A stretch of DNA of 64,000 nt, taken from Owenia fusiformis. Its lineage: Eukaryota; Annelida; Polychaeta; Sabellida; Oweniidae. Location of the stretch: NCBI GenBank assembly GCA_903813345.2, contig CAIIXF020000001.1, forward strand, positions 45,031,885 through 45,095,884, read 5' to 3'. Below, one piece after another: positions 47,201 to 59,815 of the stretch. Numbering within the stretch: position 1 is the first letter of the stretch; each line of letters starts with the position of its first letter. The notes below the pieces were generated by a model. The model was not told the DNA's origin. It saw only the letters and a list, made by a program, of their open reading frames with translations, and searched no databases. A program made the translations under genes and the position numbers.

Positions 47201-50047
47201 CTGTAACACACATTACGGAGAACATTATTGGCCAATCAATCGGTTTGCGTGTTGATTCGTAACTTAATATTGTGATTGTATTTTAGTAAATGGATTTGGC
47301 AATAGCAGTGCTGTTAAAATGGATGCTATTTTGTAGCGCTAAGCATAGAATATCTAGAAATGTTCAAAATGGATATAAACTTTCATCGGAATTAACACAT
47401 TTTTATCTCAACTAACAACTTGCAGCTTGAATGTTATTTTAATCTGATAAACGAACAAGGGATAAAGACAGCTGTGCAGGTTTTTCAAATATCAGCATTG
47501 ATTTTTTAATTCGTTGAAACATGTTCAATACGAATTTTCAGTTGGCGAATATGGTTTTATGTTGGTCATATTGACTTTCACCAGGGAAGTCCTATATGTG
47601 AAAGATGATATATCGCCTAGTTTCTATATTCCTTACAAAACCTCCCAATTATGATGTTATCAAGTTTGTTTTAGCTTTAAGCTAAATACATACTCAAACA
47701 CTTTCCTTGTGCAAATTTATATTTCTACACAAATCGTGTAAACTATCACCATAGACAGATTACACTCCAAGTTAAAATTCTAATTTTGGTTCACTGATAA
47801 GTTTTTGATTTGTTTGGGGGTTATCCACTTATTCACCAAAAGTACCCACGGCAGTGATCATGACGTTCATCGAGATTGTCTGTACCTACCTACACTAACC
47901 TTGTGATCTATATCTATACAAGTACACGAAATATATATATATTAATATGTGGAGAAGATGTGATCAATGTTTACCTGGACACCTGCATACTTGTAGTTCA
48001 GGCTTTCACATTCAATGATACATTTGTCCGGTGTAGAGTCTTCACGTCTATATACCATTTTTTCCAGATCTTTGTTCTCCTCTGTGTTTTTGAAGCATCC
48101 CTGGAGGCTCATGGACCTGGTATTTTCTGAAGTGAAAGATGTAATTTATCATTAAATTTTAAAAGACGAAATGCTGCTGTAATGCATACAAGAAGCTAAA
48201 TTAAATAGCATGAATTTCCAAGGCATGAAATAAGGGTTTCAAACTATTCTAAAGCGAGCAAAGAATTATTTCAATTTTCTAATTTTATTCATAGTTCAAA
48301 TACATTTTAAGATTCATCCAAACGTGAGTCAATGTATCACTATTCAGGAATGTCAGGTATCAATTCACAAATGTCATTTACATTTATAGGCCTAAAATAA
48401 TCTTTACCTAAGGATAGCTAGAGGCATTAATTAAAATACAAATATTTCCGTACTATTCGTGAATACCCTTCAATTGTACAAAAGACTCAATGTTTGTTCA
48501 ATACTCTTGACAAAAATGTGATTTTGTTAGTTTAATACTTCATCTGTCATTTTCTTATGATGCATCGCTGAGGTCCACCAACCTTCATTTCAAAGGCAGA
48601 CGGATTTGATAGTATGTAACTATTGGAATACTTCATTTGGTATTAGTTTTAATATGGTACAGAATATGGTATTTCAAAATGGCATCGCAATGTTTGCAAT
48701 AGTCTGCAATTTAGATGATGGACTGTTTGAATATGGGTTCTATATTTCAAAATCTTGCTACATACATGTACTCCCAACTACGTATCGATTCATTTCAAAA
48801 TTATGAACACAAATTATGAATAGGATATTGATTTTTTACAATAATTCAACATGGTCTGAAGACATTCTAAGATAAACACTCGCTGAAGGTGCAGATCGTG
48901 ATACGATGCTATCATCCTAGTTGCACCTTTACGCTAATCACTAGATTGTGTTCTATCAAGATACATCGAGATCAACATATTTTTTTAGTGAAGGTATCTA
49001 TGGCCATTATGACATTACTCAAAAAGTGTTACCATCTTTTTTAATAACCCTCTTTAATCTGACAAATATTACATGATATAATCATTAGTGCTTCCAAAAA
49101 ATAGTTTTTTAATCCTTAACTTGCATGTTTTACGAATAATGAAATATATGAGATACAGTGTATTCCCCTTAACAAATACACGCCTGTTATACATAATCCA
49201 ATTGCCTTAGCTTGGTATTGGGTTTTCATTTCCCCACACGGCCACACCCAAACGATATGTCGACTTTCTATTAGCAAATTGATTTTCATCCTAGAGCAGT
49301 TGCTCCTTCGTGACAGGAACAATAGCAATGATTAATCATGATAAAATAAATAATATGAAACCTTATTAGGAACTGTCAACTGTTAAACACGCATTACGTA
49401 AATATTGTTTTGTCCCCCCCCCCTTTTTAAACTGTAGATCTTATTTCGATATTGTCTGGAGATTTACATCAAGTTTGGCTTTACTTAATTTTTAAAAAAA
49501 GATCCGTGGATACATTTATATTTTGTATTACCTGAAACCCATCCCCAGTCCATTTTCTGTTCTTGCCCACCGATCCACGTCTTCCCGTTGATCCAGTTCC
49601 TCTGTTCAAGTTCATCAACTAGCTCATCTTGTATTGTCTGTGAGGTTATAGATGCTAGATGGCCATTAACGGCCACACATGCTTCTTCTGCCTCAGTCCA
49701 ACTCTTGCGATCATTTCTGAAGCCATAGCATGTCCTACCCAGCACACGGCCATCACAATCTGAAGAAAATTTGTCATTATAAAACATTTGTTATGTGACG
49801 ATGATCTTTTGTTATTCTAGTATTAACATCAATTATTATTTAAGTATATTATCAATTCTTTTCATGGTGAGAATTAACTCTATAAAATTATGATAAAAAT
49901 TGTGAATATTTTTATATGGATCGTTAAACAAGTACCGCCTTTATCTCAAAAATAATACTTTACATCAAATATTTCGGAACACTTACCTTGTCCATGTACT
50001 GCCTGTAAAATAGTATATATTATTCCAAATATTGTAATTTGTTTCAT
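44259..50047 (-). CDS. CLW-4: transmembrane receptor, CTLD with nested WSC, second CTLD, poly-Thr mucin stalk
   Basis: Eight exons: 49987-50047, 49532-49759, 47975-48126, 47068-47200, 46623-46760, 46092-46358, 45372-45959, 44259-44671; 1980 nt, 659 aa. Signal peptide is 1-20. CTLDa N-half is 21-96 (TWIGGQEQKMDWGWVSG). WSC is 97-191 (SLQGCFKN, YKYAGVQ, TDCWCGNSYGN, RICGGLEG). CTLDa C-half is 192-237 (DEPSNDN, EWNDEFC, FICQK). CTLDb is 238-378 (FWIGAMNTKWNWVGG; DQPNKPD, GWSDWKC, YICEY). The stalk is almost pure Thr/Pro with TTEALTTI repeats, as expected for dense O-glycosylation. TM is near 525-545 (IVVLVFLVICLIVCICC), followed by a very basic KKRKRDK stretch and a tail with RYLNS, KYETYMVE and DYARTN. 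It lies about 19 kb from the other three CLW genes, beyond ro and the Ly6 genes, on the same strand. Exon phases match CLW-1 exactly. Confidence 0.85.
44756..45137 (+). repeat. Dispersed palindrome-bearing repeat, copy B
   Basis: Same order of blocks as copy A, with the left border TTTATTGGCAAAATGAATAA. It lies in the CLW-4 intron between stalk and TM exons. Confidence 0.8.
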
Positions 50048-51218
50048 CTTGGTTATCTTTGATATCACTGCTATTGTGTTCGTTCACTGATTATTTACTA
50101 CTGTTTGAAAAATCCATAAACTTTTATATATTTTAATGAAGTGCAACTTAGGATGACACAGCCGTCTATTTTTAGAGCGAGGAAGCCGAAGGTATGCTCC
50201 GGGTGTTTGACTGGGAGGTGGAGCTTATATTCCGTCAGTTTGCACTACGAGTGAATCATACCTATACTTGTGTTTATCGTCGGCAAAAGAATATCGATTA
50301 ATCGAATAACTTATTCACACAATTAATGCGGCGGTTCATGTTTCATTGCTAGAAGTTTCTTTCATATTTAAATAAAAAGTAATCAAAGCGGGACGTCAGT
50401 TTTTTACGGTTCCACCGGAATACCTTATATGGCCAAGTAGGCGGGCCTCACTCTCCTTGTTTGTGTGGTAACGTAGATAAACGTAAGGTATTCAATAAAA
50501 ACTGATTTATGAATGAAAAATGTTAAGGAAGTGAAGGTGACCATCTTTTATTCGTTTTATGTTGGAAATAAAAGAATGTCCAGTTTAAACAACTTCACAT
50601 TTTGACAACACCCATGCTTACTTAAGGAATTGAATAAAAGTTTTGAAATCCAAAATTCACCACCGCTATAAATACGGGACGCTAGATTATTATAAAACTA
50701 CAAACTAATGTAGATATTTATGCTAAAATATATTATAAAAATTCCAAACCTAAAGTTTTCTTGGAATGACAAAATTGTGGTTTTTCAAAGCTGATAGAGA
50801 ATGTTCTTAAAAACTAGGAAAACATTAGAGATCGAGAGTGAAGATGATTTTTCATCAATGCATATCAACTATTAGTTTTTCTGCAAATACATGTTTGCTT
50901 TTTATTTAGCCAAAATTAACGTTTCTAAACCATATGTTTATTTGCATACTTCGCAAAAATGTTAAGTCATTTTAAGAATGCCGGATTTTTAATGCTTAAT
51001 AGACCCGTTTTTGTTCGCTATCTTCGTTATATATATGGAATTGAAACTCATCCTCTACACTTTTCAAACAGTTCAATCAAACGAAAACAACATCCCAAAT
51101 CATTATGAAAAACAACAGCAACGCCAAGGCAGTAGCAAATCCCATTGATGTCAACAACTTTTCAAAATGGTCCCCGATAGAGCCAACCAAGTATTTCAAA
51201 AGGTCTTAGTTACCCCCC
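50048..51218. other. Region upstream of CLW-4
   Basis: No gene or clear repeat. Contains the presumed CLW-4 promoter and borders the 7.3-kb element. Confidence 0.5.
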
Positions 51219-51539
51219 TATCACACCAAACTAGTTCTTACCCGTTCTTGCCAGTCCTACGAAAACGTCGTCAAACGGGCTCAATCTGGCTGTGGTCGGG
51301 AAATATGTCTGAAATAATTTACTCGGGGTGGAAAATTTTCTAAGAGGCTCCGTTAAGGAAAAAATGACTTTATGAGCTGGATGGAATTTCTGTGTATTTT
51401 TTATTCTATTAGGGTGTCCTGCATAAAGGATTTCGCCTGCGAAGCATATAACTCTTGCGAACATATCTAAATACTGGTCCGAAGAAGACATACCTTGAAT
51501 TTTTTAGAAAAAATTGGCTAAAAATGGAAACTACAAGAA

Positions 51540-53100
51540 GTCAAAATGTTCAACTCAAACAAAGTTGTAGCTATTCTATATCAATATTTTGTGTTATGTA
51601 AGGTTTCGCAGATGTTTCAAGACCTTCATTAGTATACTTGTGTCTAGAAATGTGACATTTAAGGACAAAATTTGGCATTTTTAATCATTTTCGCTTTCAG
51701 CATTAACATATAGTTCCTTATATCTCGAGTTTAATGCTGACTGGTTGTTGCATTTTTGATTAAATCTGTGCTTGTACATATGTTCTTCCATTTAAGGTGT
51801 AGAAAATGTATAGTGGACAACCATTGTTCATATGAGAGCTTTCAGATCTCCCCTACCCCATTTATTATGGAAAATTACCGAAAAATATGAAAAAATAAAA
51901 TAACTTGAAATTATAAACTTTAACAAAGTTGTAGCTATTCTATGTCAATATTATGTGTTATTTAATGTTTTTAAGATATTTCAGAACCTATAGCGGTATA
52001 CAAGTGGCTAGAAATGAGACATTTAAGGACAAAACTTGGCATTTTTTTTATCATTTTTGCTTTCAGCAGTAATATATAGTTCCTCATATCTTGAGTTTTA
52101 TGCTGTCTGATTGTTGCATTTTCAATCAAATCTGTTCTTGTGCATGTCTTCTTCCATTTAAGGTATAGAAAATGTATAGTAGACAAACAATGTTCATATT
52201 AGAGCTTTCAGATCTCCCCTACCCCATCAATTATGGAAAATAAACGAGAAATATAAAAAAATAAAATAACTTGAAATTATAGACCTTCATAAAGTTGTAG
52301 CTATTCTATTATCAATATTATGAGTTATTTAATATTTTTAAGATTTTTCAGAACTTTTATTGGCATTCAAGTGGCTAGAAATGAGACATTTAAGGACAAA
52401 ACTTGGCATTTTTTAATCAATGCTGCTTTCAGCAGTAACATATAGATCCTCATATCTTGAGTTTTATGCTAACTGGTTGATACATTTTGGATTAAATCTG
52501 TTCTTGTACATGTTTTATTCCATTTAAGGTACTGAAAATGTATAGTAGACAAACAATGTTCATATTAGAGCTTTCAGTTCTCCCCTACCCCATTTATTAG
52601 GGAAGATGACTGGAAAATATAAAAAATAACTTCAAACTACCAGTATAAACTTTAACAAAGATGTAACTATTCTTTATGTGTTATTGATTGCTATAATTAA
52701 TGTTTCAGGACCTTCATTAGTATTCTAGTGTAGAGAAATTAGACATTTAAGAACAAAATTTGGCATTTTTTCATCATTTCCACTGTTAGCAATAACATAT
52801 AGTTCCTTATATCTTGAGTTTTATGCTGATTGGTTGATGGATTCTTGATCAAATCTGTTCTTTTGCCTGCCTACTTTGATTTAAGGTATTTAAAAAGGTA
52901 TATTGGAAAGCCTGTCATTATATTAGAGCTTACATATCTCCCCTACCCCATTTATTTTGAAAAAATAACCAGAAATATAAAAACCAAACAATTTCAAAGT
53001 ATAGACTTTAACAAAGTTGTCGCTATTCTAGATCAATACTATGTATTATTTGATATTTTTCAGATGTGTCAGGAACTTCATGAGTATACAAGTCTAAAAA
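51540..53100. repeat. Left-arm tandem array, ~360-bp units
   Basis: Four to five diverged units, each with AAAGTTGTAGCTATTCTAT, GACATTTAAGGACAAAA, CATATAGTTCCTCATATCTT and TCAGATCTCCCCTACCCCAT in that order. Confidence 0.8.
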
Positions 53101-53640
53101 TTAGACATTTAAAGTTGAGTTGCAAATGGGGCGGGTATTCTGTATCTTTGTCCATTGGGCTTTTCTGGTTATGATATATTGCAAACTGCTCATGAATCTA
53201 TGCAATGTATAGCACAATACTTGGAATATATTTAAAAATAATGGGGTAGAGTACTGTGATAATTATAACCAGTGATCAAGCCATATTGGTTGAATTCCCT
53301 CATATCAAATGCAATGTTGTCAAATGCTTGGTGATTTCCATATTACACCTAAGGGTGGTGTAATTAGGAAGTTCATGATAGATATTGGGCTTTGGGATAT
53401 TTTGGTAAATGTAAACATTGTGAAATGAAGAACAGCCAACAATATGATTTTGGAAAGGATTACAAAATGGTAAAGCTGTCTTTGGTTTGTGAAGCAATGT
53501 TACTGTATCTCTAAAATGGGATGAATTTCACTTATGGCAGAGCTGCTATTGAACTTTGCAAAACTGATAGTTGCAACTTATCTATCAAATACTGATCATG
53601 AAGAAGTTGACACTCTCCTTATGGCCCATGTCTATTACAG

Positions 53641-54425
53641 TTTTTTTTTTTTCATCAAGAGATTTTATTGCCATTAATCATTAAAAGTACATATCATACA
53701 TGAGGGACCCAATCGCCAGTGGCATTATAGGTGTCCCTCAATGTAGTAATTACAATTTGTAAACATGGTTTTAATACACAATTATATATTAGAAAAAAAT
53801 AGAAAAGAAAGCATCTGCATTTTAATTGGAGTGTGGGGGGGGGGCTGCTGCCTCTGCCTGTACTTTCTATGTGGCACAAAGAAGACTTCATGGTGCTACA
53901 GTATAATATAAGAAAATGAAACAAGGGGAGAAAAGCAGTAGAGATAAGGAGTGGTAGGCTGAGAACAAAAGTAGACCAGCTTCCAACTACATGTAACTAT
54001 GCATGCTCAATAAGATATAGGCTCACCACTGATAAAAGATTGTCAATTTGTTCCTGAGTAAGTGAAGGGTGAGCAAATAAGTAAAGATTTATTTTGTCCA
54101 TTTGGGTCCTAAACTGAGATTGGTTTCCAGTGATTAGTTCAATATCTCTATTAAATTTAAGAATTTGTTCAGTTTTCAATGGGCATTTAAAAAACAAATG
54201 GCGGAAAGTCTCAGGGGCTCCGCATTCGCAGTTTGGAGAGTCAACAGTTGTCCAGTTGTGGGCCTTGAGTTGTGATTTGAGAATGAGATCTGATCTGGCA
54301 CGATTTAGAAAAATTTCTTGTTTTTCTATTACAGTGCTGCAGACAAGACAAAGGAGTTCAATGTTGAGAGAATTTGTATTCAGTCTGATGATACAGAATG
54401 TTGCTTGCAAAGAAGGATGAGAGTT
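53641..54425 (-). mobile_element. 5'-truncated LINE (non-LTR) 3' end
   Basis: A minus-strand ORF (54410-53997) contains CECGAPETFRHLFFKCP, the C-x-C...H...C finger found at the end of many LINE polyproteins. Downstream on the same strand come AATAAAA and then a poly(A) run (the T-run at 53641). It is inserted into the 7.3-kb inverted-repeat element. Confidence 0.75.
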
Positions 54426-54805
54426 AAAAAGTGCTCTTAAAGTTTCTTATGTCCTTCAAGGTAGCATTCTAAATTACTATATGAATCTCAAAGTGCAATA
54501 CCTATTTGAAGATATATCAAAGATGGGTGTCTTGTACCAGTACTCACAAACAAACCTTCGTAGCAACACAAGAAACATATGTCCTTGGCAATTCGCAAAT
54601 GTAAAATGGCAAAAGGCAGCGAAAATTGCTATACAAAGTTTCTAGTCAAGAGTGTATTGCTACTTGTCCATGTGGCAATAAACAACATAGTGCACATCGT
54701 TGGACAATATTTAAGGATGAGTTTCTCAGAACTATAAAAATTATTTAGAGATCTTACATATCTGAATAGCTTGTGGTGTCATGAGCAACTTAGACCTTTA
54801 AAATG

Positions 54806-55791
54806 CTTCCTAGTCAACTGGTACCCAAGACAAGTCGTACACAAGATAACTGGTACCCAAGACAACTTGTACCCAAGATAACTGGTACCCAAGACAACTC
54901 GTACCCAAGTTATTTCCAGTATTATGGGTGGATATTAGGAAAAAAAATTGAGTTTGTATAATTATGTTTTCATGTTATAATGTGACTCAAATAAGCCTCA
55001 ATATTTTTTTGAATTTAGAAGACATTTTTTCTCAATGGATTAAGTAAAGCATTTTGATTTAACTTGAATCACCTTTTTACTAATAAAACAAGTGCTTGAA
55101 GTGCTTGTTCACAACATTTTTTGCCAAACATATATATAAATAAATATAATTACAACAGTGACTTTTCTACAAATGAATCAAACAATTAATTTGAGCATTT
55201 TGAGAAAGTTTAAAGGAAGTTTAATCTGTTAATTTTTTTCCAATTGGAACTAAATTGGATTATGCACATGCATACTAAGTGTAATAATATATCATGTATG
55301 AATAAGTACCAAAATAATATTTGATATTAATATTATACTATATTATTACTTGTATACTATTATTATATTATTCAAAATATTTTATTGCTAAATTTCATGA
55401 ATATGACTTCTGATAATATGAAATCCTAGACAAATAGATTATCTGTTTAATAAGAAATTAGGCCCAAGATTTGATGAATCAATACATTTATAATAATACC
55501 ATCTTCCAAGATGAATTAAATCTGACACTTGTTCCAAACACTCATAAACATACAATATTTAAAAAAATGATTATGAATGTGTGGAATAAACATATATCTC
55601 TTCACTCGAACATCCAATATAAAATAATAGTCAAAATAAATTGACACTCAAAGCTCAAAATGTTACAAAATTATATCAATTTCTTCTGATTATATCAATT
55701 TCTTCTTCTTTACACATTCCCAGTCCAACACTTGATTCAAAACAAAATATATGCTTGGGTACGACTTGTCTTGGGTACCAGTTCACCAGTT
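54806..55791. mobile_element. Nested TIR element flanked by a 12-bp direct repeat
   Basis: ACCTTTAAAATG occurs at 54794-54805 and again at 55792-55803. Just inside lie inverted copies of AACTGGTACCCAAGACAAGT; on the left this is part of a short tandem array (GGTACCCAAGACAACT) up to about 54911. The interior is AT-rich and non-coding. Confidence 0.6.
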
Positions 55792-56399
55792 ACCTTTAAA
55801 ATGACTTAAATGCAGCTCTAACATAGAACCAGGGAGATTTGAAAAATCAGGCTGTTGCTGGATTAAGTTCGAGAGTTGTGAACAATCATGTCTATATAAA
55901 GACATATCCTTTGATTCATATGAGAGTAAACTGCGAAATTACAAAATTATTTCGCACTATGCTATTTTTGAGTAATCTTTTAAAAATATAGTAGTGTAGT
56001 AATTTTATCTCTAATATGTATATTTGTGTTTAAAACACATTTTCCATGCTTTGAAGATAACAAGACACATTGTTGAATATATATGATCTAAAATATGTCA
56101 ACTAATCACCATTCAACTAAAAATATAAACAACTATTGCTGAAAGTGAAACATTGGTCATTTTGCCCATTTATGTGTCATTTTTTGATTTTAGGGTGCTA
56201 ATAAATATGCTAAACTTTTGAAAAGTTTAAGAATATTATCATGCAATAATAACATTTGTGTTGGTTTTCTCATTTAATGGTGGAGGGCAGATCTTAGACC
56301 TCTAATAAAAACATTCGTTGTCTTACATACATTTTCTTTAAGTTAAATCAGAGAAGACAGATTCAATAAAAAACATATATGAATCTATCATCAAAGAAT

Positions 56400-57600
56400 T
56401 ATAATTGTGGAAAATTATATGCTACTGCTAAATGCAGAATGCTAAAATGCCAAATTTTAGACACATGTAATCAAATGAAGGTTACATTAAATAATACATA
56501 GTATCAATAGAGAATAGCTACAATTTTGTTAAAGTTGATGATTTGAAATTACTTTTTCATTTACATAAATGGGGCAGGGGAGACATGAAAGCTATAATAT
56601 CAACATTGGTTGTCCAATATACATTTTCTATATCCTAAATGGAAGAAGACATGTACAAGAACAAATTTGACTAAGAATGCACCAACCAGTCAGCATTAAA
56701 CTCAAGATATAAGGACCTATATGGTATTGCTGAAAGCGAAAATGGTCAAAAAAGCCATGTTTTGTCCTTAAATGTCTCATTTCTAGGCACTAGTTTACCA
56801 ATAAAGGTTCTGAAATATCTTAAAAACATTAAATAACACATAATATTGATATAGAATAGCTACAACTTTATTAAAGTTTATAGTTTCAAGTTATTTTATA
56901 TTTTCATATTTTTCTTATATTTTTCATGATAAATGGGGTAGGGGAGATCTGAAAGCTCTAATATGACCATTGGTGGTCCACTATACATTTTCTATACCTT
57001 AAATGGAAGAAGACATCTACAAAAACAGATTTTATTACAATTGCAACAACCAGTAAGCATAAAACTCAATATATGAGGAACTATATGTTACTGCTGAAAG
57101 CTAAAATGATTTTAAAAAATGCCAAGTTTTGTCCTTAAATGTCTCATTTCTAGGCACTAGTATACCAATAAAGGTTCTGAAATATCTGAAAAACATTAAA
57201 TAATACATAATATTGATATAGAATAGCTACAACATTGTTAAAGTTTATAAATTCAAGTTATTTTATATTTTCATATGTTTCAGTAATTTTTCATAATAAA
57301 TGGGGTAGGGGAGATCTGAAAGCTCTAATATGACCATTGGTGGTCCAATATACATTTTTTGTATCTTAAATGGAAGAAGACATGTACAAGCACAGATTTA
57401 ATCAAAATTGCAACAACCAGTCAACATTAAACTCAAGATATAAGGAACTATATGTTACTGCTGAAAGCGAAAATGATCAAAAATGCCAAATTTTGTCCTT
57501 AATTATCTTATTTCTAGACACTAGTACACTAATGAAGAACCTTAAACATCTGAAAAACATTAAATAATACATAGTGTTAATATTAAATAGCTAGAGTTTT
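56400..57600. repeat. Right-arm tandem array, ~360-bp units, inverted
   Basis: Three to four units with the same blocks in reverse complement (ATGGGGTAGGGGAGATCTGA, AAGATATAAGGAACTATATG, TTTTGTCCTTAAATGTCTCA). Confidence 0.8.
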
Positions 57601-57829
57601 GTTTGAGTTGAACATTTTGACTTTTTGTAGTTTCCATTTTTAGCCAATTTTTTTCTAAAAAATTCAAGGTATGTCTTCCTTGGACCAATATTTAGATATG
57701 TTCGCAAGAGTGATATGCTTCGCAGGCGAAATCCCTTATGCAGGAAACCCTAATAGAATGAAAAATACAGAGAAACTCCATCCAGCTCACAAAGTCATTT
57801 TTTGCACAATTCTCACACCTTCCACCCCG

Positions 57830-58531
57830 AGTAATTAGCTTCTTCGTTCTTAAACAGTCTTCAATACATCCATCTCGTTCGCAGTTCGTTCAGGTCGCAC
57901 ACGTCGGAGTGCAACGTCGTAGAACGCGTCCCTTAGTCAAGAAGGTCAACATGACCTGATTACAGAACGGTATGGTCGTCATCGAATTTTGAATCGATTC
58001 AAAATTCGAAAATTACATTCCCGTCTGAGAACGTTCATAAAGTTCGTAAATAGACCTTGGAAAGTTGCAGCTACGTTCATTCCGTTCGCAAACAGTTTAA
58101 AACCAGTTTTGAAGAACGCAGTGGCAACTTGTTTGGTGTGATAGCTATATTTTTGCTAACTCGTTCATAAGCAGTGTTAAATACGTTCTTAATCAGTTTA
58201 AACCCGTTTGCAATTAGTTTTACCTCGTTCTCAACACGTCCGCAGACAGTTAAACTCGTTGTTAAAACGTCCCTAGTAGGATTGAAGTACGACGGTTCCG
58301 TTCGTAGTACGTCCAGCTCGTCGTTAGTACGTTGTCACTCGTTCTAATTGTAGAACGTGACGACCACGAGAATATTTTGAGCATTGTCTAAGTTCTGGAG
58401 GACCTTCCCGTTCGAGTACGTTCGATGAAGTTTGTAAATAGATCCCAAACGGTTCTTAGTAGGTCCAGTCCGTTCGTATGCAGTTGAAGCCCGTTTTCGA
58501 GAACGCAGTGAGAACTAGTTTGGTGTGATAG
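57830..58531. repeat. GTTCGT-rich subterminal region of the right arm
   Basis: Dense irregular CGTTC/GAACG motifs (CTCGTTCGCAGTTCGTTCAG, CTCGTTCTCAACACGTCC). The left arm has only a short equivalent. It may hold protein-binding sites. Confidence 0.5.
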
Positions 58532-59815
58532 TAAGGTAAAGCTTTAATGTACTGTAACGTGTTTAAGAACCCCATCTCGTTGAATTTGGATTCTAGCAAT
58601 ACTATCCCACATGAATGTACTAATTGTGTTTGTTGAGACTCGATCAACTTGGCTTCTTCCGAGGAAATGAGGATTTTGTATCTATCCCCATAGTTACATA
58701 CATAAGGGTTATGTTAAGTAGGTTTTGGATATGGGGCATATCCTGAGGGAAATTTATATATCTTACCGGTGTCCCATGGGCTCATATCCCATATTCAAAA
58801 CCGAGCATCACATAACTAATTTATCCTATGACAAGTGTGGTTCACGAGTGAAGTTTTCATCAGGACACACATATCCAGGTTTGTTTTCTTTAAAGTGTTC
58901 TCATTCTCATTATCTTCAAGAAATCTACCAACATGCTGGTAAAGAAAAATTCTACCGTCTGCTTTAGTTTCCAGTTTGACTGTCTTCGCCTAATGCTATA
59001 ATATATTCGAACTTTACCGTTTCTAGATACATACATGCAGCATTCACCGAACAAAAGAATTTCCCTGGAATATTGGAACGGGAGATATACAACGGAAGAT
59101 ATATAATAATCTGTTCCGCACCTTAAATATATCAATTCTATATCCTCATTTTCTCAGAAGAACTCAAGTTGACCGAGTCTCAACATGTAGATTCATTTTG
59201 GATAGAATTGCAAGAATCCAATTCCAGTAGTAAAAAGAGGAGTTCTTAAAACAGTACATGAAAAAATTTCAAAACTAATACAAGAATAAATTCAGAAGAA
59301 TCGGTAGGTATAGGATATGTTATGAACGGTTGGTTTAGGATAAACAGTAAGCGGGTATAGCCTGTATCCAAGACTCCCAATTACATTATCTTCATACACT
59401 ATTCAAATGGACAAATTACATTTAACATATAAACTAAAAACAATCAAATCTGTCTAAAATATGTTGTCTATGTAGCCTATAGGGAGTTTTTAACACCAAA
59501 TACAAAGGTTAAAGGTTTAAAAAGTAAAACGCATGCAAACGTCTCATGAAAAATAGCATGACAACTACTTGTAATTGTTTCCTTTCGTCCACACCAACAT
59601 TTACTCAGGTATTATGAACTTATTGTTGACATGGGTGGGATATTAATTTGATACGTGATCTTGAGGTTATCCCAACTCGGTTAAACATCTAATTGTGTTT
59701 AAGTTATATTGATGTTTTACAGTCCAATTTTGTAATTGGTCTGAGATCATTTTTTTGTCCGTTGTTAAGGATAATTTATCCTTAGTTTTTTGTCTGGCAT
59801 TTGAACATTATCAAA
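58532..59815. other. Region upstream of the astacin gene
   Basis: No supported exon. Short ORFs here lack family features. The astacin promoter is expected close to 59.7 kb. Confidence 0.5.

Larger units (their letters stand above)
51219..58531. mobile_element. 7.3-kb inverted-repeat (foldback-like) mobile element
   Basis: The outer ends are CTATCACACCAAACTAGTTC at 51219 and its reverse complement ending at 58531. Each arm then carries a conserved block (reading inward DQYLDMFARVICFAGEI, 51491-51231 minus and 57672-57835 plus) and a tandem array of roughly 360-bp units: about 51540-53100 on the left and 56400-57600 on the right, in opposite orientation. A second terminus-like copy ends at 58142. 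No transposase is recognisable, so it is non-autonomous or decayed. It separates CLW-4 from the astacin gene. Confidence 0.7.

Noticed and set aside
51231-51491. 86-aa minus-strand ORF (FARVICFAGEI)
   Set aside because: A copy occurs inverted at 57.7 kb as part of the mobile element arms with a different C-terminus; treated as repeat sequence, not a gene.
58725-59135. Overlapping ORFs of about 80 aa upstream of the astacin gene
   Set aside because: No recognisable features, no splice support.
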